From assembly GCA_947646115.1 (NCBI GenBank), contig CANSFH010000009.1, forward strand, positions 1 through 37,513: a stretch of 37,513 nt of DNA, written 5' to 3'. The number at the start of each line of letters is the position of its first letter. Position 1 is the stretch's first letter. Origin of the DNA: an uncultured Mycoplasma sp. (GTDB lineage Bacteria > Bacillota_I > Bacilli_A > RF39 > UBA660). Made by a program: the position numbers and the translations under genes. The notes under the pieces were generated by a model, which ran no database searches, was not told the DNA's origin, and worked only from the letters and a program-made list of their open reading frames with translations. Below, piece after piece: positions 8,988 through 17,593 of this stretch.

Positions 8988-9084
8988 TCTCATAGCGGAA
9001 TGCGAAAATAAATAAGCGATTTCTCTTGCCTTATAAACAACTTCCCGTTTTATAAGTCTTAACTATTTATTCTCTACTCTAATA
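8988..9084 (-). promoter_or_regulatory. Tetrahydrofolate (THF) riboswitch upstream of folT
   Basis: Minus strand GAGTAGA-GAATAAATA-GTTAAG...GGGAAGTTG...GGCAAGAGAAATCGC...TTATTTATTTTC-GCATTCCGCTA matches remembered THF class landmarks (GAGUAGA, GUUAAG, GGGAUGUYG, GCAUCCGCU) with a P2-like GAATAAATA/TATTTATTTTC pairing. Confidence 0.85.
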
Positions 9085-9149
9085 CATAAAAAATTTCTTG
9101 TTACAAACCAATTATATCAAATAATTAGTAAAATTTCTACCTTTTTAAA

Positions 9150-9347
9150 TTAATTTGATCCTCTAAATCCTAAAAAGGCAATAAATAGTGTACATAGTGA
9201 AGTTAAAACAATTAAAGTTTCAAAATTAACACCTTTTTGATTTAAAGAAATAATGGCAATTCCCATCCACATAATAGCAATTATAGCAGCAGTATATGGA
9301 TAACGAATGTGAAATATAATATTTTTTACTACATTATTTTTTTTCAT
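9150..9347 (-). CDS. Small membrane protein (two predicted TM segments)
   Basis: 65 aa; ATGA overlap with the upstream aarF-like stop. Confidence 0.7.
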   Translation of the reverse strand: MKKNNVVKNIIFHIRYPYTAAIIAIMWMGIAIISLNQKGVNFETLIVLTSLCTLFIAFLGFRGSN

Positions 9348-10798
9348 AATGACATCCTTTCTGCTAATTCATAAAATAATACTTTATCTTTATTAGCAAT
9401 TGAAGTAAGTAAATCTAAAAGTATTTCACAACTTTCATTTTCACTATATTTAGTATCAATTCCTAAATCATTAGAAATACTATTTGGTTTTAAATGAGAA
9501 AATGCATATTCCATTGAACTTTTCATAACTTCTGCATAATTCTCTGTATTCATTTCTCTATCAATTACATTTACAGTACCTAAAAATGCTTGCATTGCTT
9601 TTAATATTTGAAAATTACGTAAATCAAGTTTTAAATTTATAGCTTTTACACCACCAACATATTCTAAAATCATTGTCATTAAATGCCCATTATTAATATA
9701 GGAGCTAGCTGCAGTTTTACTTTGTTCAGCTTCTTTAATTTCAAAATCAAATATTTGTGATAAAGAATTGATTAAATTATTATGTCCGAAATATTTTCTA
9801 AGTGCATTAGTTATATCGGTAAAGAAACATACACAGGTACTTTCAAGTAATTTACTATAATCACCTTTACCATTTAATATGTCATAATAGGCTTTAACCC
9901 ATAAGTAATAAGCTTCCTGTGATACTGGTTTACTAGCTATTAATCCAAAATCTACAAAAGCAACTTTATTATCAGGCAGTAAAATTATATTTCCCATATG
10001 AGGATCACCATAGACATAATCTGATGTCATCGCAGTTCGTAAAGCTTCCCCGCCAACAATACTAATTTGTTTCCATAAATCTGAACCTGTTATTTGCAGG
10101 TTTTTCTCATATATATTTCCTTTGCTTGAAGTATTAGCAATTAATCTAGCAAGAGTTATTCCTTCTATATATTCTTGAACTATTATATATTCACTACAAT
10201 ACTTTTTATATACTGCAGGTATTATTACATCTTCATTATCTAAATAATATTTATAAAAATATTCCATATTAGCAACTTCTCGACTATAATCAGTTTCTAA
10301 AATTGTATTACGAGCAAACTCTTCAAAAGCATCTTGATAATTTACAACACTATCAGGTAAAAAATAACTCATAAACCCTAATATTTTATTTATTTTCTTT
10401 AAGTCTTTTTCTAAATTATTATAAACGCTTGGTCTAAGCATTTTTATAACAACTTCTTCCCCAGCTTTAAGTTTAGCCTTATAAACTTGAGCAAATGAAC
10501 CACTAGCAAAAGGCACTTCTTCAATATAACTAAAATCTTCTTTATATTTAATATATTTTTTTACATCAATGTATTCTAACGGCACTTGATCAAATACTTC
10601 GTAGTCTTTTGGCGTACCCCAACCTTCCATAAATTTATAATTAACACATAAGACTTGTAAAAACTTAATATAGGAACCACCCATACTTTTAAAATGATCA
10701 AAAATACATCTCTTATATAAAATAGATTTATTACTGGTTTTACTAAAATATATTTTTAATAAAGATATTATTAAACTAAACAAAGATTCATTTCTCAT
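9344..10798 (-). CDS. AarF/UbiB/ABC1 family atypical kinase
   Basis: KFLQVL, FASGSFAQVYKAKLKAGEEVVIKMLRPSV, YGDPHMGNIILLPDNKVAFVDFGLI. Confidence 0.92.
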   Translation of the reverse strand: MRNESLFSLIISLLKIYFSKTSNKSILYKRCIFDHFKSMGGSYIKFLQVLCVNYKFMEGWGTPKDYEVFDQVPLEYIDVKKYIKYKEDFSYIEEVPFASGSFAQVYKAKLKAGEEVVIKMLRPSVYNNLEKDLKKINKILGFMSYFLPDSVVNYQDAFEEFARNTILETDYSREVANMEYFYKYYLDNEDVIIPAVYKKYCSEYIIVQEYIEGITLARLIANTSSKGNIYEKNLQITGSDLWKQISIVGGEALRTAMTSDYVYGDPHMGNIILLPDNKVAFVDFGLIASKPVSQEAYYLWVKAYYDILNGKGDYSKLLESTCVCFFTDITNALRKYFGHNNLINSLSQIFDFEIKEAEQSKTAASSYINNGHLMTMILEYVGGVKAINLKLDLRNFQILKAMQAFLGTVNVIDREMNTENYAEVMKSSMEYAFSHLKPNSISNDLGIDTKYSENESCEILLDLLTSIANKDKVLFYELAERMSL

Positions 10799-10950
10799 TT
10801 TTTACTACCAAAACCTATTAAAAATAATGCTACAGTCATGAAAAGAGCTAATATTGGTAACAATATACCTTCATAATTAAGAAATACAACTATTAATATA
10901 ACTGCAATCCAAATAGCTAAAATACTTAAAGTAACAAACGCATATTTCAT
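10795..10950 (-). CDS. Small membrane protein (51 aa), translationally coupled to the AarF-like gene
   Basis: MKYAFVTLSILAIWIAVILIVVFLNYEGILLPILALFMTVALFLIGFGSKK; SD GGAGG; stop TGA overlaps the next ATG. Below the ORF-track length cutoff. Confidence 0.75.
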   Translation of the reverse strand: MKYAFVTLSILAIWIAVILIVVFLNYEGILLPILALFMTVALFLIGFGSKK

Positions 10951-10999
10951 AGTGTTCCTCCCTAATCTTATTCTATCATAAAATTAAAGACTTTAAAAC

Positions 11000-11030
11000 A
11001 AAAAATATGCTACATATCGTAACATACTTT
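11000..11030 (-). terminator. Rho-independent terminator
   Basis: GTATGTTACGATATGTAGCATATTTTTTG on minus strand. Confidence 0.65.
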
Positions 11031-11032
11031 AT

Positions 11033-11239
11033 TTATCTTATTATTTTAAATTCATGTTCAATATAATTTGATTCCATTTCCCAATCACTAACAGTAGATC
11101 TCGGTGACACTTTTGCTCGCCATTCTGCTAATCTTTTTTGAGCTTCTTCCATTATTCTTAATAACATAAGCTCTTGTTCTAATCTTTTTTTCTCCATTCT
11201 AGCAATAATTATATCTTGATTTTCTCTATAATATTTCAT
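11033..11239 (-). CDS. Hypothetical protein, charged helical
   Basis: 68-aa minus-strand ORF, MKYYRENQDIIIARMEKKRLEQELMLLR. Confidence 0.55.
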   Translation of the reverse strand: MKYYRENQDIIIARMEKKRLEQELMLLRIMEEAQKRLAEWRAKVSPRSTVSDWEMESNYIEHEFKIIR

Positions 11240-11258
11240 ATTTCTCCAAAACCTTTCC

Positions 11259-11681
11259 TTATTTATTTTCTTGTAACATATTTAATAAATCTATTTTAAA
11301 TTTATCTTTAGTAGCATTTGCTTTTGAAATCATTATTCCTTTATAAGTTGTAAGTTCACTCATATGTCCTTCAAGTAATATTTCAGTTGGTGTAATAGTT
11401 TCTAGCATAACTGTTTCTTCTTTTAAATAAACTGTATAATAAAGTTTAACTTCACCATGAACAGCTGCAAACATTTTATCACTTGGTAATTTAAGTTCGT
11501 ATTTTTCTGTACCTTCTTTTTTATTAGTACTTACAAGTTCACCTACAAAGTTACCATTTCTAAGAGCTGGATAATAATCAAAGTTAAGCTTTTTAAAAGC
11601 TAACATATTATATTTTTTTAAAGCTCTTTCTAATTTTTTAAATTCATTTTCATTAATATAATCTAAAACGTAACCTTTCAT
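11259..11681 (-). CDS. Hypothetical protein
   Basis: 140 aa, MKGYVLDYINENEFKKLERALKKYNML; no family recognised. Confidence 0.65.
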   Translation of the reverse strand: MKGYVLDYINENEFKKLERALKKYNMLAFKKLNFDYYPALRNGNFVGELVSTNKKEGTEKYELKLPSDKMFAAVHGEVKLYYTVYLKEETVMLETITPTEILLEGHMSELTTYKGIMISKANATKDKFKIDLLNMLQENK

Positions 11682-11827
11682 AATTTAACCCCCTATTTCA
11701 ATTACGAATAAATTATAGCACATTTTGTTTTATTTGTCAACTTTTTGTAAAAAATTGTCTTAATAGCAAAATTGCACTATCTTTTTTTAATGTTTTATGC
11801 TTATAAAACAAATAATCATTTAACTTA

Positions 11828-11852
11828 AAAAAGTAAGAATTTATCTTACTTT
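11828..11852 (-). terminator. Terminator overlapping the end of the Smr-domain gene
   Basis: AAAGTAAGATAAATTCTTACTTTTTTAAG on minus strand. Confidence 0.7.
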
Positions 11853-12092
11853 AAGCCTAATAATCGTTAATCCTGGATTAAATATATCCACGTAATAATC
11901 AATTACATTTTTATTTCTCTTTAATAAACTATGAATTTCCTCTTTTAATATATATGAACTCCATCCATGAATAACCCCAATATACTCTATCCCTAATTTT
12001 AAATTATCATTAATAAAATCATTAAGTATAAAAGAAATTGTATCTCTAGTTTCTCCATGTGCATTCAGGATTGGTGATTTACTGCTGAACAT
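11841..12092 (-). CDS. Smr-domain (small MutS-related) protein
   Basis: LNAHGETRDTISFILNDFINDNLKLGIEYIGVIHGWSSYILKEEIHSLLKRN...LTIIRLK; likely start MFSSKSPILNAHG at 12092. Confidence 0.75.
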   Translation of the reverse strand: MFSSKSPILNAHGETRDTISFILNDFINDNLKLGIEYIGVIHGWSSYILKEEIHSLLKRNKNVIDYYVDIFNPGLTIIRLKVR

Positions 12093-13182
12093 TATTATCT
12101 GCCGAAACAACTGGTATTGAAGATCCCCCAATTGTAAAAGTACTAGCTATATTTGCTTCCGTTATAACAACCTCTGGTATTTTAAATGTAGCTGCATTCG
12201 GAATATCTGGAAGTTTAACTTCTGGTTCATCTTTTCTAATTGGTAATTCTTCTTCTTGGCCTTCAACTCTAAATTTAGCATTATAATACGCAATAACTTC
12301 TTTAATAGTTGGTATAGATGTTCTTCCACCCATTTTTCCAACTGATAAACCAGCTGCAATATTTGAATAAGTTACAGCTTTTTCTACATCAAAATTATTA
12401 GCAATACAATATATAAAAGCTCCATGAAAAATATCTCCTGCTGAACTAGGATCAATCACGGTAGTTTTTAATCCTGGCATTATTCTAATTTCACCTTCTA
12501 CGGTATACATAGCGCCCATTTCTCCCAATGTTACTATAACATTATTATTAGGATACTTTTGTTTTAATTTTTTATAAACATTAACTAAACTTGCTGAATT
12601 ATTAAAATCTATTTTAAGGCCACTTACATTTTCTGCAAAACCTTTGGAACATACTATATATTTAACAAACTTGCATAACTCTAATAAATCTTTATTAACT
12701 CTTCCCGCATCAACTACACTTATCGCATCAGGAAATTTATTTAAAGCATTAATTGTTGCCGCATATTCTTTACCATCCGAAAATATTACATTTGGCGATA
12801 TTGTATAATCATATTTTTTCAATAATGGCTGTGTTTGACCAATTACATCAAATTTTGTTCTAGTACCTTTTTTCTTATTTACTAAAATAATAGATAAAGG
12901 AGTACCTACCTCATAAGAGGTTTCCATAAGTTCTGTTCTAACAGTCGCTTGCTCAAGTTCTTTTTTTAATTTAGAACCATAATCATCAGAACCAGAAACA
13001 CTTGCTAAATAAACACTTTCTCCCCATCTACCAAGCATAAAAGCTACATTAGCCGCAGTTCCTCCACCACATTCAATTTTCTCATTTAAAGCATATTTTG
13101 TACCTTCTACTGGATAATCTTCTACTGGACATGTAATATCATAACTAGATCTACCTATACTTAAAATAGTCATTTGCTTCAC
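12079..13182 (-). CDS. PfkB-family carbohydrate kinase
   Basis: GGGTAANVAFMLGRWG, VIVTLGEMGAMY, DPSSAGDIFHGAFIY; about 60-aa low-complexity C-terminal tail. Confidence 0.88.
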   Translation of the reverse strand: MKQMTILSIGRSSYDITCPVEDYPVEGTKYALNEKIECGGGTAANVAFMLGRWGESVYLASVSGSDDYGSKLKKELEQATVRTELMETSYEVGTPLSIILVNKKKGTRTKFDVIGQTQPLLKKYDYTISPNVIFSDGKEYAATINALNKFPDAISVVDAGRVNKDLLELCKFVKYIVCSKGFAENVSGLKIDFNNSASLVNVYKKLKQKYPNNNVIVTLGEMGAMYTVEGEIRIMPGLKTTVIDPSSAGDIFHGAFIYCIANNFDVEKAVTYSNIAAGLSVGKMGGRTSIPTIKEVIAYYNAKFRVEGQEEELPIRKDEPEVKLPDIPNAATFKIPEVVITEANIASTFTIGGSSIPVVSADNNVQQ

Positions 13183-13269
13183 CTTTTCTTATTCTTATAC
13201 TATTTAATAATATCATATTTTAAACAAAAAATAAAGACATATTACAAAACTATAAAATCTATGTTAACA

Positions 13270-13299
13270 TGGATATAGATGAAAAAAACTTCCTATAAT
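13270..13299 (+). promoter_or_regulatory. Promoter for candidate antisense RNA
   Basis: TGGATA (13270-13275), 18-nt spacer, TATAAT (13294-13299). Confidence 0.45.
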
Positions 13300-13333
13300 A
13301 AAAAAGGAACATTCAGTTCTTACTTGAATGTTC
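13298..13333 (-). terminator. Terminator of the candidate toxin transcript
   Basis: GAACATTCA-agtaagaac-TGAATGTTCCTTTTTTATT on minus strand. Confidence 0.65.
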
Positions 13334-13397
13334 ACCCCAAAATTTTGTGCAAGACATTTAATTCGTACTATAAGCTTGAATTAGATGTCTTTTTTTA
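13306..13397 (+). ncRNA. Candidate two-hairpin antisense RNA of a type I TA module
   Basis: GGAACATTCA-gttcttact-TGAATGTTC hairpin, linker, AAGACATTTAATTC...GAATTAGATGTCTTTTTTT terminator; antisense to the 3' end of the 32-aa ORF. Confidence 0.5.
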
Positions 13398-13479
13398 TAA
13401 CTATTACCAAAAAAGCAATTAGGAATAAAATGATAGCAATGAATTTTAAAACTTTCACAATAAAAGTCTTAATCTTCAT
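13381..13479 (-). CDS. 32-aa single-TM hydrophobic peptide, candidate type I toxin
   Basis: MKIKTFIVKVLKFIAIILFLIAFLVIVIKKDI; single hydrophobic segment with basic ends; no clear SD. Confidence 0.5.
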   Translation of the reverse strand: MKIKTFIVKVLKFIAIILFLIAFLVIVIKKDI

Positions 13480-13489
13480 TAGTCAAACT

Positions 13490-13531
13490 AACAAAAAGTA
13501 GTATTTATAATGTATATAATAATACTACTTC
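13490..13531 (-). terminator. Terminator downstream of alaS region
   Basis: AAGTAGTATT...AATACTACTTTTTG on minus strand. Confidence 0.6.
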
Positions 13532-13606
13532 ACTTATTCCATCTTTAGAGATTGTGTCAATTATTTTACCACCTAAATGTTCATAAATTTTCCCTGTTGG
13601 ATTTTC
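13505..13606 (-). pseudogene. Remnant resembling a GNAT acetyltransferase C-terminus
   Basis: Open frame without start: ENPTGKIYEHLGGKIIDTISKDGISEVVLLYTL*, resembling the N-P-x-x-x-x-Y-E-x-L-G-G-K GNAT tail. Confidence 0.4.
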
Positions 13607-13614
13607 TTAATCAA

Positions 13615-15366
13615 TCATTCTAAAACAGCCTTTATTCTTCTAACACCAGCACTAGATGCTTCTTCCTTTTTTATTTTAAAAGTTCCAAGTTCTCCAGTGC
13701 TTTTTACGTGAGGCCCACCACAAATTTCTTTGGAAATATCACCAATACTATAAACATTAACTATATCGGCATATTTTTCAATAAACATTGCTTCCGCTCC
13801 ACTATTTATAGCATCACTTTTACTCATAGTTTCCATAGTTACAGGAATATTTTCTTTTATCCAACTATTTACTAATTCTTCAACTTTAATTTTTTCTTCA
13901 TCAGTAAGCTTATGATCACAAGAAAAATCAAAACGCATTCTCTCACTTGTAATATTACTTCCTTTTTGATGAACATCTTTATTAACTACTATTTTTAAAG
14001 CAGCATTAAGTAAATGAGTTGCTGTATGATATTTAGTCTCAATTTCGCCATCACTTTGAAGTCCCCCTTTAAATTTTCCTGCTGAAGCCGTTCTGGAAAG
14101 TTCTTGATGCTCTCTAAATTTTTCTTTAAAGCCTTCGGTATCAACCATCATTCCATGCTCTTTAGCCATTTCTTCAGTAAGCTCAATAGGAAAACCATAA
14201 GTATCATATAATTTAAAAGCATTCGTAGCATTAATCATATTACCTTCGATTTGATTTATCATCTTATCAAACTCTCTTAACCCTTTTTCTAAAGTACGAT
14301 TAAATTTAATAGATTCATTTTTTAATACTTCTAAAACAATTTCTTTATTATCTTTAATCTCTGTATAATAATCTTCATATTTTTTAATAACTTCTAAGGC
14401 AATTTCTTCTAACCAATTAGAATTCATATCAATATCTAATTTTTTAGCATGACGAATAGCTCTTCTAATTAATCTTCTTAAAATATAACCTTGGTCAGTA
14501 TTACTTGGCTTAATACCTACTCTATCTGCACTTATAAAAACACTAGTTCTAATATGATCAGCAAGAATTCTCATACTTACTTCATTACCCAGATAAGGTT
14601 TATTACTAATATTCTCTATTTTAGCAATGATTTCTTTCCAAATAGAAGTTTGATAGTTGTCATCTACCCCCTCTAAAACTGCAACTATTCTTTCTAAACC
14701 CATTCCTGTATCAACATTTTTTTGTGGTAATTCTGTAATCTTACCATTAGAATCTTTATTAAACTCCATAAACACATTGTTCCAAATTTCAACCCATCTT
14801 TCATCACTTGGATCAAACATTTCTGGAACTGGATCATTACTTCTAAAATAAAATATTTCTGTATCTCCACCACAAGGTCCTGTCTCACCTGCTATCCAAA
14901 AGTTATCGCTTGCACCTAAATAAGCAATTCTTTTATCACTTATTCCATATTCTTTCCAAATAGATGCCGAAGTTTCATCGCGAGGAATATCTTCATTTCC
15001 TTCAAAAACAGTTACAGCTAATTTCTCAATCGGAATATTTAAAACTTTAGTTAAAAATTCAAAACTAAAACCAATACTTTCCTTTTTAAAGTAATCTCCT
15101 AAACTCCAATTACCAAGCATTTCAAAAAAAGTATGATGAGTTTTATCACCTATTTCATCTAAATCTGTTAGTCTAACACATTTTTGAGCATCACATAACC
15201 TTTTACCTTCAGGATGACTTTTCCCCATTAAATAAGGAATTAATGGCTGCATCCCTGCCGTATTAAATAATACCGAAGGATCATTTTCTGGTATTAATGG
15301 TGCACTTGGTATTTCTACATGTCCTTGACTTACAAAATATTTTATAAATTCATCTTTAACATTCAT
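13615..15366 (-). CDS. alaS: Alanyl-tRNA synthetase, short form ending after the tRNA-SAD domain
   Basis: LFNTAGMQPLIPYLMG, DKTHHTFFEMLGNWSLGDYFK, ADHIRTSVF, GYILRRLIRRAIRHAKKL, TATHLLNAALK, ICGGPHVKSTGELGTFKIKKEEASSAGVRRIKAV; 583 aa. Confidence 0.95.
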   Translation of the reverse strand: MNVKDEFIKYFVSQGHVEIPSAPLIPENDPSVLFNTAGMQPLIPYLMGKSHPEGKRLCDAQKCVRLTDLDEIGDKTHHTFFEMLGNWSLGDYFKKESIGFSFEFLTKVLNIPIEKLAVTVFEGNEDIPRDETSASIWKEYGISDKRIAYLGASDNFWIAGETGPCGGDTEIFYFRSNDPVPEMFDPSDERWVEIWNNVFMEFNKDSNGKITELPQKNVDTGMGLERIVAVLEGVDDNYQTSIWKEIIAKIENISNKPYLGNEVSMRILADHIRTSVFISADRVGIKPSNTDQGYILRRLIRRAIRHAKKLDIDMNSNWLEEIALEVIKKYEDYYTEIKDNKEIVLEVLKNESIKFNRTLEKGLREFDKMINQIEGNMINATNAFKLYDTYGFPIELTEEMAKEHGMMVDTEGFKEKFREHQELSRTASAGKFKGGLQSDGEIETKYHTATHLLNAALKIVVNKDVHQKGSNITSERMRFDFSCDHKLTDEEKIKVEELVNSWIKENIPVTMETMSKSDAINSGAEAMFIEKYADIVNVYSIGDISKEICGGPHVKSTGELGTFKIKKEEASSAGVRRIKAVLE

Positions 15367-15367
15367 T

Positions 15368-15895
15368 TTATTCCCTACTTTCTAAGAAAGCAATAACTCT
15401 ATTATCTAAAACATTTAAATTATCATTAGTAATAGTTACATCAAAATTGCTATAATCCTCTAACGCTGTCTCTGTAATATGTTTTTGCTCATCAAGTGAT
15501 AAAGTACTAGCTCCAAACTGATTAATTACATAAATCGAAGATACATCGCTAAATTTCTTTTTAATTTCTTCAACTTCTTCCGGCAGTCTTACATCACTTA
15601 TAATTACAGCATCATAATATAATTCATATACTTTTAAATCTTCAAGCATTCTATTAATCAAAAACATAGGCATATCCATATTCTCTCTAATAGTTACTCC
15701 CAAACTTTGTAAAAAAGCTCTTGGCTTTGGATCATTACCATCCCAATTAAGAATATCTCTTGCATACATCTTTAAATATTTACTAAATTCTGTAATAAAA
15801 GGTTTCTTCTTTTTAGCTAAATAATACTCTTTAATTATTTTAGCTACTTCACCTTTACCAGAACCAGCTTTACCCGCTACTAAAAATATTTTCAT
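15368..15895 (-). CDS. P-loop (deoxy)nucleoside monophosphate kinase-like protein
   Basis: MKIFLVAGKAGSGKGEVAKII Walker A; DAVIISDVRLPEEVEEIKK; start at 15895. Confidence 0.7.
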   Translation of the reverse strand: MKIFLVAGKAGSGKGEVAKIIKEYYLAKKKKPFITEFSKYLKMYARDILNWDGNDPKPRAFLQSLGVTIRENMDMPMFLINRMLEDLKVYELYYDAVIISDVRLPEEVEEIKKKFSDVSSIYVINQFGASTLSLDEQKHITETALEDYSNFDVTITNDNLNVLDNRVIAFLESRE

Positions 15896-15917
15896 TAATA
15901 TCACCTACCTAAAAGTA

Positions 15918-15947
15918 TAACAAAAAAAGACTATTTTTCCTAGTCTA
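15918..15947 (-). terminator. Rho-independent terminator
   Basis: AGACTAGGAAAAATAGTCTTTTTTT on minus strand. Confidence 0.75.
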
Positions 15948-15967
15948 TTTTACTAAATATTAACAAA

Positions 15968-16729
15968 TTATAAAGTATAATCCTTAATTCTATTTATATA
16001 TTCTTCACCGCTAGTATCAGGCGTTTTAAAAAGTTTTCTTGTAAGCACTTCCTCATTTCTATAAGTTTCACTTGCAAGAGTAAACCCATCAAAATATATT
16101 TTTACATTTTCAGGTGTCGCTTTAAAAAAGCCTTTAGTTGACAACCTTCTAAAAAATTCTTCATTACCAAAACTCACAGGACTTAAAAAAGCTTCTTCAA
16201 AATGATATATTCTCTCGGGTATAAAAAATGGAACTAGCATAAACTGTCTAAACGTTAAATCAACAATGACTTCCATTTCCCCATCTCTAAATACTGGCGA
16301 AAAGAAATGAGGAACGTTATTTATACCAATATTTTCCATTGCAACCTGTTTAGATTTATACCCTCTTTGTCTGACTCTTTCTGACACTAAATAAGAAACA
16401 TTATAACAACACTGATAATAAGAATCATTTATTGGTGAAACTATTTCTCCCTTTGCATAAAAAGCCATATCCATTTCTTGTTTTATTGATTTCAAAAAAT
16501 AATCTAATGCATTGCGAGCTATAAAGTTCCACCCAAAATCATATTGATACACATTTTTTTGCATTAAATCTTTAGTACAAATGAAAGATATCCCTTTTTC
16601 ATCCTCACCAAATAATGTCTTTTCTAATAAAAATAATTTTCGCCAATACAATTCTAATTTTTCTCTTGCATCTCTATCTTTTTCTGAAACTTGTCTAATT
16701 AAATTAACTAATTCTATTACTTCACTCAT
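15968..16729 (-). CDS. Uncharacterised protein, possible transglutaminase/papain-like fold
   Basis: C...H...D order in QCCYNVSYLVSERVRQRGYKSK / NNVPHFFSPV / MEVIVDLTFRQF; start MSEVIELV at 16729. Confidence 0.6.
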   Translation of the reverse strand: MSEVIELVNLIRQVSEKDRDAREKLELYWRKLFLLEKTLFGEDEKGISFICTKDLMQKNVYQYDFGWNFIARNALDYFLKSIKQEMDMAFYAKGEIVSPINDSYYQCCYNVSYLVSERVRQRGYKSKQVAMENIGINNVPHFFSPVFRDGEMEVIVDLTFRQFMLVPFFIPERIYHFEEAFLSPVSFGNEEFFRRLSTKGFFKATPENVKIYFDGFTLASETYRNEEVLTRKLFKTPDTSGEEYINRIKDYTL

Positions 16730-16788
16730 TAAAATCCTCATCTATTCAATTTACATACTAACAATTATTTTAAAATTTGTCAAACAAA

Positions 16789-16815
16789 ATAAAAAATAAC
16801 CACTTTCGTGATTAC
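16789..16815 (-). terminator. Terminator of infC-rpmI-rplT
   Basis: AATCACGAAAGTGGTTATTTTTTA on minus strand. Confidence 0.7.
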
Positions 16816-17369
16816 TTTAAATTAGCTATAATCTCATCCTTTTTCATAGTAGAATAACCTTTAACTCCTTGTTCTTTAGCAACAGCTTTAAGTTCAGCTA
16901 AAGTCATTTTACTATAATCTTTAGTTTCAGCCTTAACTTCTTCTTTTTTAGCTTCTACAACTTTTTTTGTAGCCACTTCTTTTTTAGTTTCTGCTGCAGG
17001 TTTAACAGTTTTACCTTCTAAAGCAGCTTTACTTACTTTAACTAATTCAGTGAAAGCAACAGCATCATTAATAGCCATTTCGCTTAACATTTTACGGTTA
17101 ATTTCAATACCAGCTTTAGCTAAACCATTCATAAATTTAGAATAACTAATTTCATTTAAACGGCAAGCTGCATTAATTCTTGTTATCCATAACTTTCTAA
17201 AGTTTCTTTTATTTGCTTTACGGTCACGATAAGCATAAGCTCCACTATGGAAAACTTGTTCTTGTGCAGTTTTATATAATCTATGTTTGCTTCCAAAATA
17301 ACCTTTAGCTTCTTTTAAAACTTTTCTTCTACGATTTTTAGAAACAGTTCCACCTTTAACTCTTGTCAT
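16812..17369 (-). CDS. rplT: 50S ribosomal protein L20 with C-terminal Rho-N/SAP-like extension
   Basis: [39 protein letters not shown]; extension ends [36 protein letters not shown]. Confidence 0.95.
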   Translation of the reverse strand: MTRVKGGTVSKNRRRKVLKEAKGYFGSKHRLYKTAQEQVFHSGAYAYRDRKANKRNFRKLWITRINAACRLNEISYSKFMNGLAKAGIEINRKMLSEMAINDAVAFTELVKVSKAALEGKTVKPAAETKKEVATKKVVEAKKEEVKAETKDYSKMTLAELKAVAKEQGVKGYSTMKKDEIIANLK

Positions 17370-17386
17370 ATTTTAACCTCCTATTA

Positions 17387-17581
17387 TTAGATAACAGATT
17401 TTAATCTGCTAGCTTCGCCCTTTCCAAGCGTACCTTTATTTCTTCTTTGACGTACTTGTTTAGAAGAATCTTTATTTGTTTTATGGTTACCATTACTCTT
17501 TTTATAAGTTAATGTACCATTCTTTTTCTTTTTTAAAACTTTGCTACTTGCTTTATGAGTTTTTTGTTTACTATTTGCCAT
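17387..17581 (-). CDS. rpmI: 50S ribosomal protein L35
   Basis: KQKTHKASSKVLKKKKNGTLTYKKSNGNHKTNKDSSKQVRQRRNKG between infC and rplT. Confidence 0.93.
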   Translation of the reverse strand: MANSKQKTHKASSKVLKKKKNGTLTYKKSNGNHKTNKDSSKQVRQRRNKGTLGKGEASRLKSVI

Positions 17582-17593
17582 TTTTATTTCCTC

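Noticed and set aside
12162-12359. Minus-strand ORF of 65 aa
   Set aside because: Alternative frame within the PfkB kinase gene.
14491-14888. Three overlapping ORFs (14491-14676 +, 14657-14851 +, 14694-14888 -)
   Set aside because: Shadow frames inside alaS.
16581-16799. Plus-strand ORF of 72 aa
   Set aside because: Antisense to the 15968-16729 gene; no RBS or homology signal.
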